Shown here: positions 8,830 to 17,007 of the stretch, piece by piece
Numbering within the stretch: the stretch's first letter is position 1
Layout: the number at the start of each line of letters is the position of its first letter
NCBI GenBank assembly: GCA_029194665.1
Contig: JARFXO010000002.1
Span: forward strand, 1-64,000
Reading direction: 5' to 3'
Length of the DNA stretch: 64,000 nt
Source of the DNA: Nitrospira sp.
GTDB lineage: Bacteria; Nitrospirota; Nitrospiria; Nitrospirales; Nitrospiraceae
Notes under the pieces: generated by a model
What the model was told of the DNA's origin: nothing
The model's database searches: none
What the model saw: the letters and a program-made list of their open reading frames with translations, nothing else
Position numbers and translations under genes: made by a program

Positions 8830-8852
8830 CGCCCCGCCAGGAAGGGCGGGGC
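8830..8852. repeat. Strong GC hairpin
   Basis: GCCCCGCC, a 5-base loop, then GGGCGGGGC form a near-perfect stem between the IS3 remnant and the SGNH gene. No T-run follows on the plus strand, so a terminator role is doubtful. Confidence 0.4.
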
Positions 8853-8853
8853 T

Positions 8854-9488
8854 TGACCCGGGTCATCAATAGTGGACGCCATAAATTGCAGCCTCACGTC
8901 GCCGGCTGCTGACGGGCCCACCGCTGGGCAAATGCAGCGAGCGAACAATTCCCGAGCCGGGAATGCCGACGCTGGTCCGTACGTCTGACATGCGCGCACA
9001 GGGGCAGCTTGGATCGCCACTTCTAGCCGCGCATTCTCCTGATCGCGCTTCGAGGGGCAGCGGTTCTGCAAGGCATCCGCTTCGGGAGACCCCCAGCACC
9101 CGACACAAGAGTCCCACGGGATATTGGACACGCCGCGTCATGAACAGCGCGTATCCGGCAGCTGCGCCTGGCAAAGTACGCGGTTGCTTTTTTAGGATGT
9201 CGCACTCCATCCGCGCTTCGGCGAGATCGCGCTTGAGCCGAGACATCTCGACCTCCAGATCCGTTATGGGTCGTCGGCTCTCCCTCAGCTTCGCGAGCGT
9301 CTTCTCTGACATGGCCAGGCGTCTCGCCGCCTCGGGAATAGGGTGCTTCTGATCGAGCACCGCCCACACCACTTGCTCCCGGAACTCCTTCGTATACTCG
9401 TATACTGCTCTCGCGATAACCGTTCCATCGGACACCTCCAAACCTCTGATTGGAGGGTGAAGGCGTCTACTTTTTCGAACCTAACACA
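8854..9488 (-). mobile_element. Internally deleted IS3-family copy
   Basis: The ends match those of the full IS3 copy at 46214-47488: both start with TG and share AGTGGACGCC about 17 bp in at each end as inverted repeats. This copy is 635 bp against 1275 bp, so roughly half of orfB is missing. It is non-autonomous. Confidence 0.8.
8866..9441 (-). pseudogene. Broken IS3 orfAB transposase
   Basis: One continuous frame encodes an OrfA-like N-terminus (YTKEFREQVVWAVLDQ, the leucine-zipper part SRLKRDLAEARMECDILKK) running into an OrfB start (LLCRVLGVSRSG) and then out-of-frame sequence. Most of the DDE catalytic core is gone. The tail still matches the end of the intact OrfB region at the nucleotide level. 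Confidence 0.8.
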
Positions 9489-9528
9489 GTTCTTTGCTTT
9501 TCGCTCTTTTCCTGATGATAAATTCTAG

Positions 9529-10977
9529 GAGCCTGTCCCACATTAGCTCCAACGCCCTTGTGTGCAGACTCTAACTCGTGTATCAGCGATGCAGCATCGT
9601 GATGAGTGAGGAGGGTGTGTGATGACAACCCGGAGAATTCGCCGCTCTGACTCTGATGAGCTGTGGCTGTTGCCGCCGTCCCCGCGTGACTGGTTGCCGG
9701 AAGATCACCTGACGTACTTCCTGTCGGATCCGGCGGACGAAGTATATCTCAAGCCGATTCTTATGCCCTATGGTGGAGTGACGCATGGCACGGCCCCATA
9801 TCATCCGCCGCTGCTGGTGAAGATCCTGCTGTATGTGTACGCCGTGAGGATCCCGGCCTCGCAGCAGATTGCTCGGAACCTGAAAGAGGATGTGGATGTT
9901 GAGTGCCGGCGGCGAACCAGCGGTCGGATTTTCGTACGCTGAGTGATTTTCGGAAGCAGCATCTGCCGGCGCTGACCGAGCTGTTTGTGCAGTTTCTGCA
10001 ACTCTGCGAGCTGGCGGGGTTGGTCTCGCTGGGGCATATCGCCCGGATCGGACGAAGGTCAAGGCGAATGCGTCGAAGCACAAAGCGATAAGCGATGGGC
10101 GGATGGTGACGGAAGCGGCACGGCTCACGGTGGAAGTCACGCGACTGATGGAGCAGGCGGCCCGCGAGGAACGCCGGACGGACGGCCCACGCCGAGGTCG
10201 ACCGCCGCAGCCTCCCAGCTCCGTGCCTTCTCCGAAGGCCCAGCGCAACTTCACGGATCCCGAGAGCCGGATCATGCCAGCCTCGGATGCCAAGGGGAGT
10301 ATCGTGCAAGGGTACAACTGCCAAGCGGCCATTGATGCACGGGCACAGATCATTGTCGCAGCCGATGTCACCGATGAAGCCAATGACAAACAACGAGCGC
10401 AGCCAATGCTGACCCAGGTGCTGGCCCAGACCGGTGGGTCCCGCAGATTGTGAGTATAGATGCGAGGTGTTTCAGCGAGGCGAACGTCACGGCCCTGACG
10501 GTGTTGGGCTGTCGCCCCCTCGTCCCGCCGGATTGCCAGCTCCATCGCCAGGCGATACCCGCCACCCCCCGAGGCCGACCGCCAGCAGGAGCGTCGGTGG
10601 CGGACCGGATGCGCCGCAGCCTCCGCACGACGCACGGTCGCCGGCTCTATGCTCGTCACAAAGCGATTGTCGAGCCGGTCTTCGGTCAGATCAAGCAGGG
10701 TCGCGGCTATCGACAATTCTTGCTGCGCGGAATGCGGCAGGTGCGCGGCGAATGGGCGCTCATCTGTACCACGCACAATGTGCGCAAGCTCTGGACTGTC
10801 TTGCGCCGGCGACACCGACGCCCCGGCGAGGGGTTGCGGACCTTGGGCAGAAGCCGGAAGGGGGAGTGGAACAATCAGGGGTAGTCGAACGTCGCCAGGT
10901 CAATCCGTCTGTAGCTGTGCGGATATGGGATGCACAGGAACGCCTCTGTTGTGCTCAGGTCAATGTCGGACAGGCTC
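9529..10977 (+). mobile_element. IS1182-like element with CTAG target duplication
   Basis: Terminal inverted repeats GAGCCTGTCC at 9529 and GGACAGGCTC ending at 10977 are flanked on both sides by CTAG (9525-9528 and 10978-10981). Length is 1449 bp. The transposase inside is frameshifted, so the copy is probably dead, though its ends are intact and could be mobilised in trans. Confidence 0.8.
9622..10884 (+). pseudogene. Frameshifted IS1182-like transposase
   Basis: Four successive frames together make one transposase. 9622-9942 holds the N-terminal domain (WLPEDHLTYFLSD, HPPLLVKILLYVYAV). 9903-10091 continues with ELFVQFLQLCELAGLVSLGH. 10103-10453 holds SRIMPASDAKGSIVQGYNCQ, the region around the second catalytic carboxylate. 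10450-10884 holds the C-terminal block HKAIVEPVFGQIKQGRGYRQ with the last glutamate. The frame breaks near 9900, 10060-10100 and 10450 make it inactive. Confidence 0.8.
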
Positions 10978-11113
10978 CTAGCCGGCTGCGGAGAACTAAG
11001 GTTGTATGAGACAAATGTGCTCCAGCCCCACTCACACGAAACTGCTCACCTTCTCGATCAAACAGTGTCCCGGTAGACTTCCGATACTCCTCAATGATGG
11101 TCTGCTACTTTCA

Positions 11114-11887
11114 TCATTCTTGATGCCCTGCCCGGACAATTAACTCTTTCAGTCCCCTCAAATCCAACGCCCCGGGCACCAATTCGTTGCCCACGATGAA
11201 GCCGGGTGTCCCCGAGATGCCGAGGTCGCGGGCGAGGGCCCGATTCTTGTCAATGACGGCCTGCCATTTGGGATCGGCCATGTCCGCTTCCAGTCGTTTC
11301 GGGTCGAGGCCAACGTTCACAGCGATCTTCAAAATTGCTGCCCTGCTCATGTCGGCGTGGGAGGCGAGCAACGCTTCGTGGAAAGCTTGATGTTTACCTT
11401 GTGCCTGGGATGCGAGCGCAGCCTTGGCCGCCAGCTCCGACGGTTCACCCAGAATAGGGAAGTCCTTGTAGACCACTCGCACCCGTGGGTCTACCTTCTG
11501 AAGCTCCGTGACGGACGGCGCCGCCTTCTTACAGAAGCCGCAGCGGTAATCATAGAACTCGACCAGGGTGACCTCGCCATTCGGATTGCCGCTGACCGGC
11601 GATGCCGGATCGTGCAGCAGTTCATTTTGCTTCGTCGCTAGGGCTGCTTTGTGACGCTCTTTCAGTTCCGCGTCGCGTTTGGCCAGCAATCCCTGCAGCG
11701 ATTGTTCGATCACTTCCGGATGAGCGCGGATGTAGCGCTCGATCACAGCATCGGTAAGGTCTTGAGAGAAGACTGACGCGCTCTTGGCTTCCTTGCCTGT
11801 GGTTGAGCAACCAGACAGGAGTACAGCGAGGCCAGTACGGACACACAACGAAAATGGCACGCGATTCGAGATATGGATGCTGTTCAT
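11114..11887 (-). CDS. DsbA-family thiol:disulfide oxidoreductase lipoprotein
   Basis: The product is 257 residues. A lipobox (VLLSGC, cysteine about 27) follows the signal peptide, so it is likely membrane-tethered in the periplasm. An N-terminal helical section (AVIERYIRAHPEVIEQSLQG) resembles the oligomerisation stalk of ScsC/Com1-type DsbA proteins. The thioredoxin domain follows with active site CGFC in FYDYRCGFCKKAAP and the cis-Pro loop GTPGFIVGNE. It would oxidise or isomerise disulfides in exported proteins. A GGAG site precedes the ATG. It is the last gene of the minus-strand run starting at 15719; a broken copy of its tail lies at 5196-5426. Confidence 0.85.
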   Translation of the reverse strand: MNSIHISNRVPFSLCVRTGLAVLLSGCSTTGKEAKSASVFSQDLTDAVIERYIRAHPEVIEQSLQGLLAKRDAELKERHKAALATKQNELLHDPASPVSGNPNGEVTLVEFYDYRCGFCKKAAPSVTELQKVDPRVRVVYKDFPILGEPSELAAKAALASQAQGKHQAFHEALLASHADMSRAAILKIAVNVGLDPKRLEADMADPKWQAVIDKNRALARDLGISGTPGFIVGNELVPGALDLRGLKELIVRAGHQE

Positions 11888-11941
11888 CGATGTGTCTCCT
11901 GTACGGTTTGAGAATGCGAGACTGCTGGTATTCTTCCCATT

Positions 11942-12694
11942 CTATCTCCACCCCTCCCCACTCGTGCCGCCGCCAAAGCCACCCCAGTTGCCGCCGAAAC
12001 CTCCTTGGCCGGTTCCCCAGTATTCACCTTTCTGGATGCGTCGATAGGGGTGTCGTAGATCGGGACGGCTGAGCCACCAAAAAAACGACACGACGGCGAT
12101 GGTCGTGCCAAGCGTAATCCAGATTCCGAGTCCCTTGATTCGAGGTCGTAAGGGTGTATCAAGCCTCACTTCTTGCGCCGGTGTCGCCAAGGCGACCGCC
12201 GTTCGATACAACCCTTCTCCGAAATGTCCTTGTTCGATCGCAGGCTGAAGATAGTCGCGACTGACCTCGCTCCTGACAGTGGGCGTGATGACCGGAAACA
12301 TTTTGCGCCCCAACGCCATCGCGGCTTGCCGTTCCTGCACTGCCACTAAGACCATCAACCCATGTTCCTGTTGCGTCGAACCGATTTGCCATTTTTCATA
12401 CAGCGCGTCTGCATAGTGTTTGGCCGATGGGTACGGTTTGATGCTGGGGACCGTCACAATCACCATCTCTACGCCGCTTTTCTTTTCAAGATCGATGCAG
12501 ACGGATCTGATGCGGTCCTTCCACTGTTGCTCCACCACTTGTGCATGATCGCTGACATACCCAATCGGACTGGGAAGCGGTATACGTTCTTTTGGCCTCT
12601 CATAGAGCGATGCTTGTATGCCGGCAGTCCACAGTACGAGTATCAGGCTGAAGAAGGCAATTCCTATGGTGAGTCTCTCTGCTCGAGCCTTCAT
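11942..12694 (-). CDS. TPM-domain membrane protein (YgcG-like)
   Basis: The product is 250 residues. A signal anchor (residues 8-28) precedes a TPM domain: PIGYVSDHAQVVEQQWKDRI, then VEMVIVTVPS and GLMVLVAVQERQAAMALGRK. A transmembrane helix near residue 190 (LGIWITLGTTIAVVSFFWWL) is followed by a short Gly-rich tail (GGFGGNWGGFGGGTSGEG). TPM proteins include photosystem-II repair factors and phosphatase-like proteins; the bacterial role is unclear. Its start overlaps the upstream stop by 4 bp (12691-12694), so it is translationally coupled to the nucleotidyltransferase-like gene. Confidence 0.8.
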   Translation of the reverse strand: MKARAERLTIGIAFFSLILVLWTAGIQASLYERPKERIPLPSPIGYVSDHAQVVEQQWKDRIRSVCIDLEKKSGVEMVIVTVPSIKPYPSAKHYADALYEKWQIGSTQQEHGLMVLVAVQERQAAMALGRKMFPVITPTVRSEVSRDYLQPAIEQGHFGEGLYRTAVALATPAQEVRLDTPLRPRIKGLGIWITLGTTIAVVSFFWWLSRPDLRHPYRRIQKGEYWGTGQGGFGGNWGGFGGGTSGEGWR

Positions 12695-13446
12695 CGGATG
12701 ATCCGCATTTCGGCGGCAGTCACGAGTTTCGTCATGCTTTCAAGGTATCGGTCCATGAGCCTTGGGATTTCCTTCTGCCCCGGAGAGATGCGCCCACGTT
12801 TGAGCAAGAGCGCATCGCGAGGCCCGGCAAGGTCGATCTCCAGATGAGATTCGAGATCGTTCAGCAGCTGATCCCCATGAGCCAGCACGGGGCGATCCAA
12901 CAATCGTTGCAGACCGCGAAGCGCCGGCAGGAGCGCGGTGATGGAGAGCGACAAGAGGATGGTCATGGCCTCTTCTGTACTTCGTCCTTCCACGAGTCGC
13001 TGGCGAAGACGGAGCAGATTCCCTCGCAACGCTTGTAGAACTTCTATAGCCAAGTACCGAGCATCGATCTTGAGGCCGACGAAGGGATCTTGCCCCCACA
13101 GCAGCCGATGACATTCGAGGATGTCTTGGTATTCCAGAGGAAAGGCGAACGAAGCGGATTGGAGATCGGCCGCCGTCAAGAACAAGGGGACAACCACTTG
13201 CTCCTTACTCCAGCGGTTGTGAATGCTGTCATACTTTTTCAGCACCGAGAGGTCATAGGATGCCATCACCAATAGTAGATTAAGATTGGAGCGGCCAGGC
13301 AAAAATTCTCCCCGCACGGCACTGCCATACAGAATGACTCCCTCCAGCTCATTTCCATAGACTTTCGTGACATCCTTCACGTACGACTTTAATGTTTTTT
13401 GTGTCTCCTCAGGCAATCCATCTATCGCCCAGTCGACCGACTGCAT
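12691..13446 (-). CDS. Nucleotidyltransferase-fold protein with Asn in place of catalytic Asp
   Basis: The product is 251 residues from the ATG at 13446, which lies 4 bp after the upstream stop; an ATG at 13476 overlapping that gene is an alternative. The N-terminal domain has the polymerase-beta fold pattern VILYGSAVRGEFLPGRSNLN. The usual GS...DxD carboxylates are replaced by N-x-N, so catalysis by the standard two-metal mechanism is doubtful. The C-terminal half is helical (VLQALRGNLLRLRQRLVEG). It could be a binding or structural derivative of the family. Confidence 0.6.
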   Translation of the reverse strand: MQSVDWAIDGLPEETQKTLKSYVKDVTKVYGNELEGVILYGSAVRGEFLPGRSNLNLLLVMASYDLSVLKKYDSIHNRWSKEQVVVPLFLTAADLQSASFAFPLEYQDILECHRLLWGQDPFVGLKIDARYLAIEVLQALRGNLLRLRQRLVEGRSTEEAMTILLSLSITALLPALRGLQRLLDRPVLAHGDQLLNDLESHLEIDLAGPRDALLLKRGRISPGQKEIPRLMDRYLESMTKLVTAAEMRIIR

Positions 13447-13450
13447 GGGA

Positions 13451-14722
13451 TTACCGAATGCCTCTCGCCGCCACATCTCGGGCTGAAGGATCCGGTAACA
13501 ATCCGGCTGCCATCAGTCGATCCATCAAGCCAAACGGAGGCTCCTTGCGGAGTCCGGCTGTCGTCGATAGGACACGATACCGGAGCCGTGCATTGCCGTC
13601 CAGCGTGCGGAAGACGCGGTCCCGGAGAAAGGCGATGATCGGATTCGCCGTGTTCCAGAACAGCACCTGTTCATCAGCCAACTGTTGCAGCATCGTGACC
13701 TGAGGCCGTCGCGAACCTTCGTATCTCTTGAGCCTTGCAGCGGAGAAGTCGTTCGCCGCCAGACATTCAGGCAAGAGATCGGCCAGCGTCATGGCATCCA
13801 CCATCGCCTGCATGCGCCCCTGCGACGCATGAGGATTCATCGCATGCGCCGCATCCCCGATCAGCACTGCGCCGTCGACCACCCAGGTTGGAGTCCGAAC
13901 ACGCCCGGTCGGCATGAAGGCGGTTTGATTCCAGTCGGTCAATGTACGGAAGATGGCCCCATCGGCAGGATCGATCGCGATCCAGGATTCTTGTAGTGCA
14001 GCGATGCCTTGCTCTTTCACACGATCATATGAACCGGCCTTGATCATGTAAAAAACATAGACCTTGTTTCCGGCAGCGGGAAACATCCCGAGGATCGTTC
14101 GCTTACCGACAAAATACTTCGCTTCGTCCATGGGAAGCGCTGCTTCCAACATGGCGATCAAATAGCCCTGTGGGTAGAGATGAAGATCGGCCGGGATCTG
14201 CAAGGCCTCTCGAACCTTTGAAAATGCTCCATCTGCTCCAATGACTACCTTCGCCTTCACGGTCACGCTGTCTTCACCTTGCTTCGCGGTCAACCCAATG
14301 ACTCGCCCCTTCTCTCGAAGCAGACCGGTGAATGACGATCGATACCGCAATGAGGCGGAGGATTCACGTTCGATCGCGTTCAGAATGGCATGGTGCGCCA
14401 CATTCGGCAGTGTGACCACGGCTTGATTGTACGGTGGAGGGAGTTCGCTGTAGTCCACCGTGCACAGCCGCTCGCCACCGACCAGGCAAAAATGAAACTT
14501 GTGCACCGTCCTGGTGGACTCGACCGGCAATCGACCCAGAAGCCCCAAGCGATCAAGCACGTGTTGTCCGTTCGGCTGTAGGATCTCGCCGCGCAATCCC
14601 TGCGGTGGTCCTGGTGCCTGCTCGAAGACGATGGTCTTGATCCCCTTCTGGGCCAATGCAAGTGCCAGCACGGCCCCTCCTCCACCCGCTCCCACTATGG
14701 CGATGTCGGTTTCTTCGACCAT
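13451..14722 (-). CDS. FAD-dependent monooxygenase (UbiH/PHBH-like)
   Basis: The product is 423 residues. FAD motifs are complete: the N-terminal GAGGGGAVLALALAQKGI Rossmann loop followed by VFE, the middle VIGADGAFSKVR (DG motif), and GDAAHAMNPHASQGRMQAMV, the second FAD-binding motif. This is the class A flavin monooxygenase fold (PF01494), acting with NAD(P)H and O2 on an aromatic or polyprenyl substrate. An N-terminal VFEQAPGPPQGLRGEI fits related quinone-modifying enzymes. The specific substrate is unknown. It lies in a tight minus-strand run, 56 bp after the PLD gene. Confidence 0.8.
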   Translation of the reverse strand: MVEETDIAIVGAGGGGAVLALALAQKGIKTIVFEQAPGPPQGLRGEILQPNGQHVLDRLGLLGRLPVESTRTVHKFHFCLVGGERLCTVDYSELPPPYNQAVVTLPNVAHHAILNAIERESSASLRYRSSFTGLLREKGRVIGLTAKQGEDSVTVKAKVVIGADGAFSKVREALQIPADLHLYPQGYLIAMLEAALPMDEAKYFVGKRTILGMFPAAGNKVYVFYMIKAGSYDRVKEQGIAALQESWIAIDPADGAIFRTLTDWNQTAFMPTGRVRTPTWVVDGAVLIGDAAHAMNPHASQGRMQAMVDAMTLADLLPECLAANDFSAARLKRYEGSRRPQVTMLQQLADEQVLFWNTANPIIAFLRDRVFRTLDGNARLRYRVLSTTAGLRKEPPFGLMDRLMAAGLLPDPSARDVAARGIR

Positions 14723-14778
14723 TGTTCCTCAGCGTGCCTCAGCCATGACGATGCGTTGCCACCTTACCCGCAACATTC

Positions 14779-15345
14779 CTACTTTTTCCACTCCTGGAAT
14801 CGCTCGTGATCGTTCCAGAGCGAAAGGAACTTTTCACGCGATTTGACGGCAATCGCATGGTCTCTGATGATATCCAGCCGCTCATCATTGTAGCGGTTCC
14901 CACTGGTCGTCTGATTCATGGACCCGTTGCTATTGATCTCGTCGTCGATCACCACCTGTTTCAAATGCATGAGAGCATCATGCCGATTGATCTTGATCGG
15001 AATCCCGGCTTCGCGCAACGTTGACAGGGCCGTCTGCTGCTTCACATCCTCAAGGCGTTCGCGATCCGTCACGATGCGCACATCCACACCACGTCGTTTC
15101 GCTTCGACCAGCGCCTTCACCGTGAGCGGCGACGTTAACCCGTATACCGCGACAAAGATGTATCGTTGGGCACGATCATACATCCGTACGAGATGTTCGA
15201 GCGGCCTATCCTCTGGGCCGTACCAGACTTCTACCGATGCAGCTGAGACCTCCAAGCCTTGCCCAAGCAGAACTGCGGTAAGCAGCCAGGTGACGATCCG
15301 TCGGTGGAGTTGCGTGGGTAATTGAAACGGTGAAGGCCGGATCAT
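14779..15345 (-). CDS. Secreted phospholipase D-like nuclease (single HKD domain)
   Basis: The product is 188 residues from the ATG at 15345, which overlaps the stop of the upstream gene in an ATGA. A signal peptide (residues about 12-37, VTWLLTAVLLGQGLEVSA) is followed by a single PLD domain: EVWYGPEDRPLEHLVRMYDR, VRIVTDRERLEDV, and the catalytic HLKQVVIDDE with NSNGSMNQTTSGNRYNDE, which fits HxKx4D-x6-GSxN. Single-domain members such as Nuc dimerise to form one active site and cut nucleic acid or phosphodiesters in the periplasm. Confidence 0.8.
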   Translation of the reverse strand: MIRPSPFQLPTQLHRRIVTWLLTAVLLGQGLEVSAASVEVWYGPEDRPLEHLVRMYDRAQRYIFVAVYGLTSPLTVKALVEAKRRGVDVRIVTDRERLEDVKQQTALSTLREAGIPIKINRHDALMHLKQVVIDDEINSNGSMNQTTSGNRYNDERLDIIRDHAIAVKSREKFLSLWNDHERFQEWKK

Positions 15346-15719
15346 TCCAGTTCGAAGAGGTCGCGAAAGTGGTCCTCGGATGATTCCCAGGCCTGGGGTG
15401 CATGCGCCTGAAGCCATTGTCGGAGAAACTCTTTCTGCTCCTGTGTGAGCAGTTGCTTGATCTGATGAGCGCGTCCTTGAAGCGGCTGGAGCAGGCTCAC
15501 CTGCTTCCTCACATCCAGCATTGCAGTTCGGACATACATATTCGTAAAAGCGGACGGCTTCTCTTCCGATCCTTCGCCTTGCACCCACACCGAGAGAAAC
15601 TTGTCCAGAACCAGGCCAGCACTGTCCAGCGCCGGTTCCGTATCATGGAACAGCTCGTTCTCGGACTCGGTCAACGGTGTCGATTCAGCAGCACGAAAGA
15701 GGAAGTTCTTTTTCCACAT
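15342..15719 (-). CDS. Hypothetical helical protein, first gene of the run
   Basis: The product is 125 residues, acidic and largely helical (LDKFLSVWVQGEGSEE, LLTQEQKEFLRQWLQAHAPQ, DHFRDLFELE). No family was recognised. The stop overlaps the PLD gene start, so it is the promoter-proximal gene of the six-gene minus-strand run down to the DsbA-like gene. Its ATG lies only a few bases from the end of the 123-bp MITE-like repeat at 15725-15847, so the true N-terminus or promoter may have been altered by that insertion. Confidence 0.5.
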   Translation of the reverse strand: MWKKNFLFRAAESTPLTESENELFHDTEPALDSAGLVLDKFLSVWVQGEGSEEKPSAFTNMYVRTAMLDVRKQVSLLQPLQGRAHQIKQLLTQEQKEFLRQWLQAHAPQAWESSEDHFRDLFELE

Positions 15720-15724
15720 CTTTG

Positions 15725-15847
15725 GAGCCTATCTGACATTGACCTTTCTACTGCGACGAACGATCTGCAGTCCTCTGCGTCGTCCTCGGCCTCGCATCTG
15801 GCCGCATCTCCTTCGCCTCGTCACGAACGGCAATGTCGGACAGGCTC
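15725..15847. repeat. MITE-like element with IS1182-type ends
   Basis: GAGCCTATCTGACATTG at the left and CAATGTCGGACAGGCTC at the right are inverted repeats with two mismatches, and the right end is identical to the terminal sequence of the IS1182-like element ending at 10977. The 123-bp core has no coding capacity. It looks like a deletion derivative that could move using the IS1182 transposase. CTAG duplication is not preserved at its flanks. Confidence 0.7.
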
Positions 15848-16279
15848 CTACCATCCTTGCAGGCGGCATAGTGGCGGCGAGCGAGGGCAAAGTCAACAGC
15901 TACCTACCGGGCAATCGAGCCCATGTTTGGCGAAAGTGTACGGTCAAGAACGGCCCGCCATCTTCTTGAGGCGAAGGAGAACGGGCCATGGTTGGGAGAC
16001 CTCTCGCACCACTGAGATGAGCGACCAACTTCATGATTGGCTTGACGGTCACTGAAATTGTTCGATGAACTCTACCTATGCTTATCCGGTTGACTCCAGC
16101 GTCCTGTGTAATCCCACACTCCATTGGGGTTCATGACTCATGGCCTTCCATTCGGTTGGCGCTAAGGGAGTTAACCGGATAGGCATAACCCTACTTTTTC
16201 TAGATACCGACGCCACTGCCACCCAAAACACACAAGTAGCATTGCGCATTTTTTTGCGGTAATCGCTCTAGTTGGTACG
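15848..16279. other. Non-coding patch containing a 113-bp inverted-repeat element
   Basis: Between 15900 and 16070 one plus frame reads AIEPMFGESVRSRTARHLLE before stops, suggesting an unidentified gene remnant, possibly a transposase tail. At 16076-16188 an inverted-repeat pair (CTATGCTTATCCGGTTGACT at the left; the complement of TATGCCTATCCGGTTAACTC at the right) bounds a small element of unknown type. No intact gene is present. Confidence 0.5.
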
Positions 16280-16338
16280 CTCTAACGCTCAGCATCAGCG
16301 GCGCGAGGAACGAGCGTCCGCTGGGCGTCTGGTTAGGC
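16280..16338. repeat. attC-like integron recombination site
   Basis: A 59-bp imperfect palindrome starts with CTCTAAC (R'' type box) and ends with GTTAGGC (R' box, GTTRRRY). Between them AGCATCAGCGGC and GTCCGCTGGGCGTCT pair as the long stem around a short central loop. The stop codon of the mazF-like gene lies inside the GTTAGGC box, as is usual for cassette genes abutting attC. No integrase gene is in the window. Confidence 0.65.
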
Positions 16339-16671
16339 GCTGATGATTTCATTCAGACCTTCGATGACCTGAGCCAGTTCCTCAAGATTCACTTTGCCGA
16401 GTCGCTGCCCGATCCGTTCAACCGCCAAGGTGCGAATCTGGCTGATCTTGACCCATGATTTCTTTGGAAGGCGCTTCGACTGCAGGGCAAGCGTGAGAGG
16501 GAAGCCCGCTCGTTGCGGTTGGCTCGTGAGCGCGATTGCGATCACCGTACCAGAGCGTTCATTGAACACGTCGTGGCTGAGGACCAGCACGGGGCGCCGC
16601 CCTGCTTGTTCCTTGCCGCGGACCGGGTTGAGATCCGCCCAACGAACCTCACCCCTCAGTATTCGGGCCAT
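16333..16671 (-). CDS. MazF/PemK-family endoribonuclease toxin
   Basis: The product is 112 residues. The MazF/PemK beta-barrel is recognisable: RGEVRWADLNPVRGKEQAGR at the start, RRPVLVLSHDVFNERSGTVI, ALTSQ and KKSWVKISQIRTLAVERIG. The conserved Arg (GRRPVLV) and the Ser/Thr region (ALTSQ) of the active site are kept. MazF toxins cut mRNA at short motifs. The gene starts inside the end of the antitoxin gene (16 bp overlap), the usual antitoxin-first order. The cassette is bounded by attC-like sites, so it may stabilise a cassette array. Confidence 0.85.
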   Translation of the reverse strand: MARILRGEVRWADLNPVRGKEQAGRRPVLVLSHDVFNERSGTVIAIALTSQPQRAGFPLTLALQSKRLPKKSWVKISQIRTLAVERIGQRLGKVNLEELAQVIEGLNEIISA

Positions 16672-16898
16672 GCCGAAGCATCCTCAGACAGGCCTTCCTC
16701 GGCAAGCGTCCTTTCGAAGACGGGGTCGAGCTTCGCGCACTCCCTGGCCAAGCGGCCTCGGTCCAGTCGGGCGAGTTTTTCCTCCACCGCCTCTTGAATG
16801 GCTTGACTCCGACTGGGAAAGGCGGCTTTTTCCACGAGGGTATCGAGGCGTTCCAAGATGGACTCATCGAGGGATATCGCGATTTTTGATCGTGCCAT
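16656..16898 (-). CDS. Ribbon-helix-helix antitoxin of the MazF-like toxin
   Basis: The product is 80 residues. The ATG at 16898 has a GGAGGAG site 5-6 bp upstream. The N-terminal 45 residues are a ribbon-helix-helix DNA-binding domain (KIAISLDESILERLDTLVEK, SRSQAIQEAVEE). The acidic C-terminus (LDPVFERTLAEEGLSEDASA) should be the toxin-binding tail. RHH antitoxins repress their own operon; a 19-bp palindrome lies just upstream of the start. Confidence 0.85.
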   Translation of the reverse strand: MARSKIAISLDESILERLDTLVEKAAFPSRSQAIQEAVEEKLARLDRGRLARECAKLDPVFERTLAEEGLSEDASAWPEY

Positions 16899-16911
16899 GT
16901 CTCTCCTCCGA

Positions 16912-16930
16912 GTATGACGATACGTCATAC
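16912..16930. promoter_or_regulatory. Palindromic operator upstream of the antitoxin gene
   Basis: GTATGACGATACGTCATAC is a palindrome with 8-bp arms and a 3-bp centre, starting 14 bp upstream of the antitoxin ATG. Its position and symmetry fit autoregulation by the RHH antitoxin-toxin complex. Confidence 0.6.
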
Positions 16931-16963
16931 CTCCGTCATGGTCAAACCCCTTATCACGTTCGG

Positions 16964-16987
16964 GCCTAACGTTGGAGCTCAGCGGGA
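16964..16987. repeat. Left half of an attC-like site interrupted by the RAYT unit
   Basis: GCCTAAC (R'' box) followed by GTTGGAGCTCAGCGG has the form of the left arm of an attC site, but no right arm follows; instead the RAYT unit begins about 20 bp later. The matching right arm, ending in GTTAGCC, is at about 17955-17978 on the far side of the RAYT gene. Confidence 0.5.
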
Positions 16988-17007
16988 AATGATAGCAGGA
17001 AATGATA

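Noticed and set aside
9583..10815. 410-codon minus-strand frame over the IS1182-like element
   Set aside because: It is antisense to the (frameshifted) transposase, rich in Arg/Ser/Ala as expected for a shadow, and has no family content.
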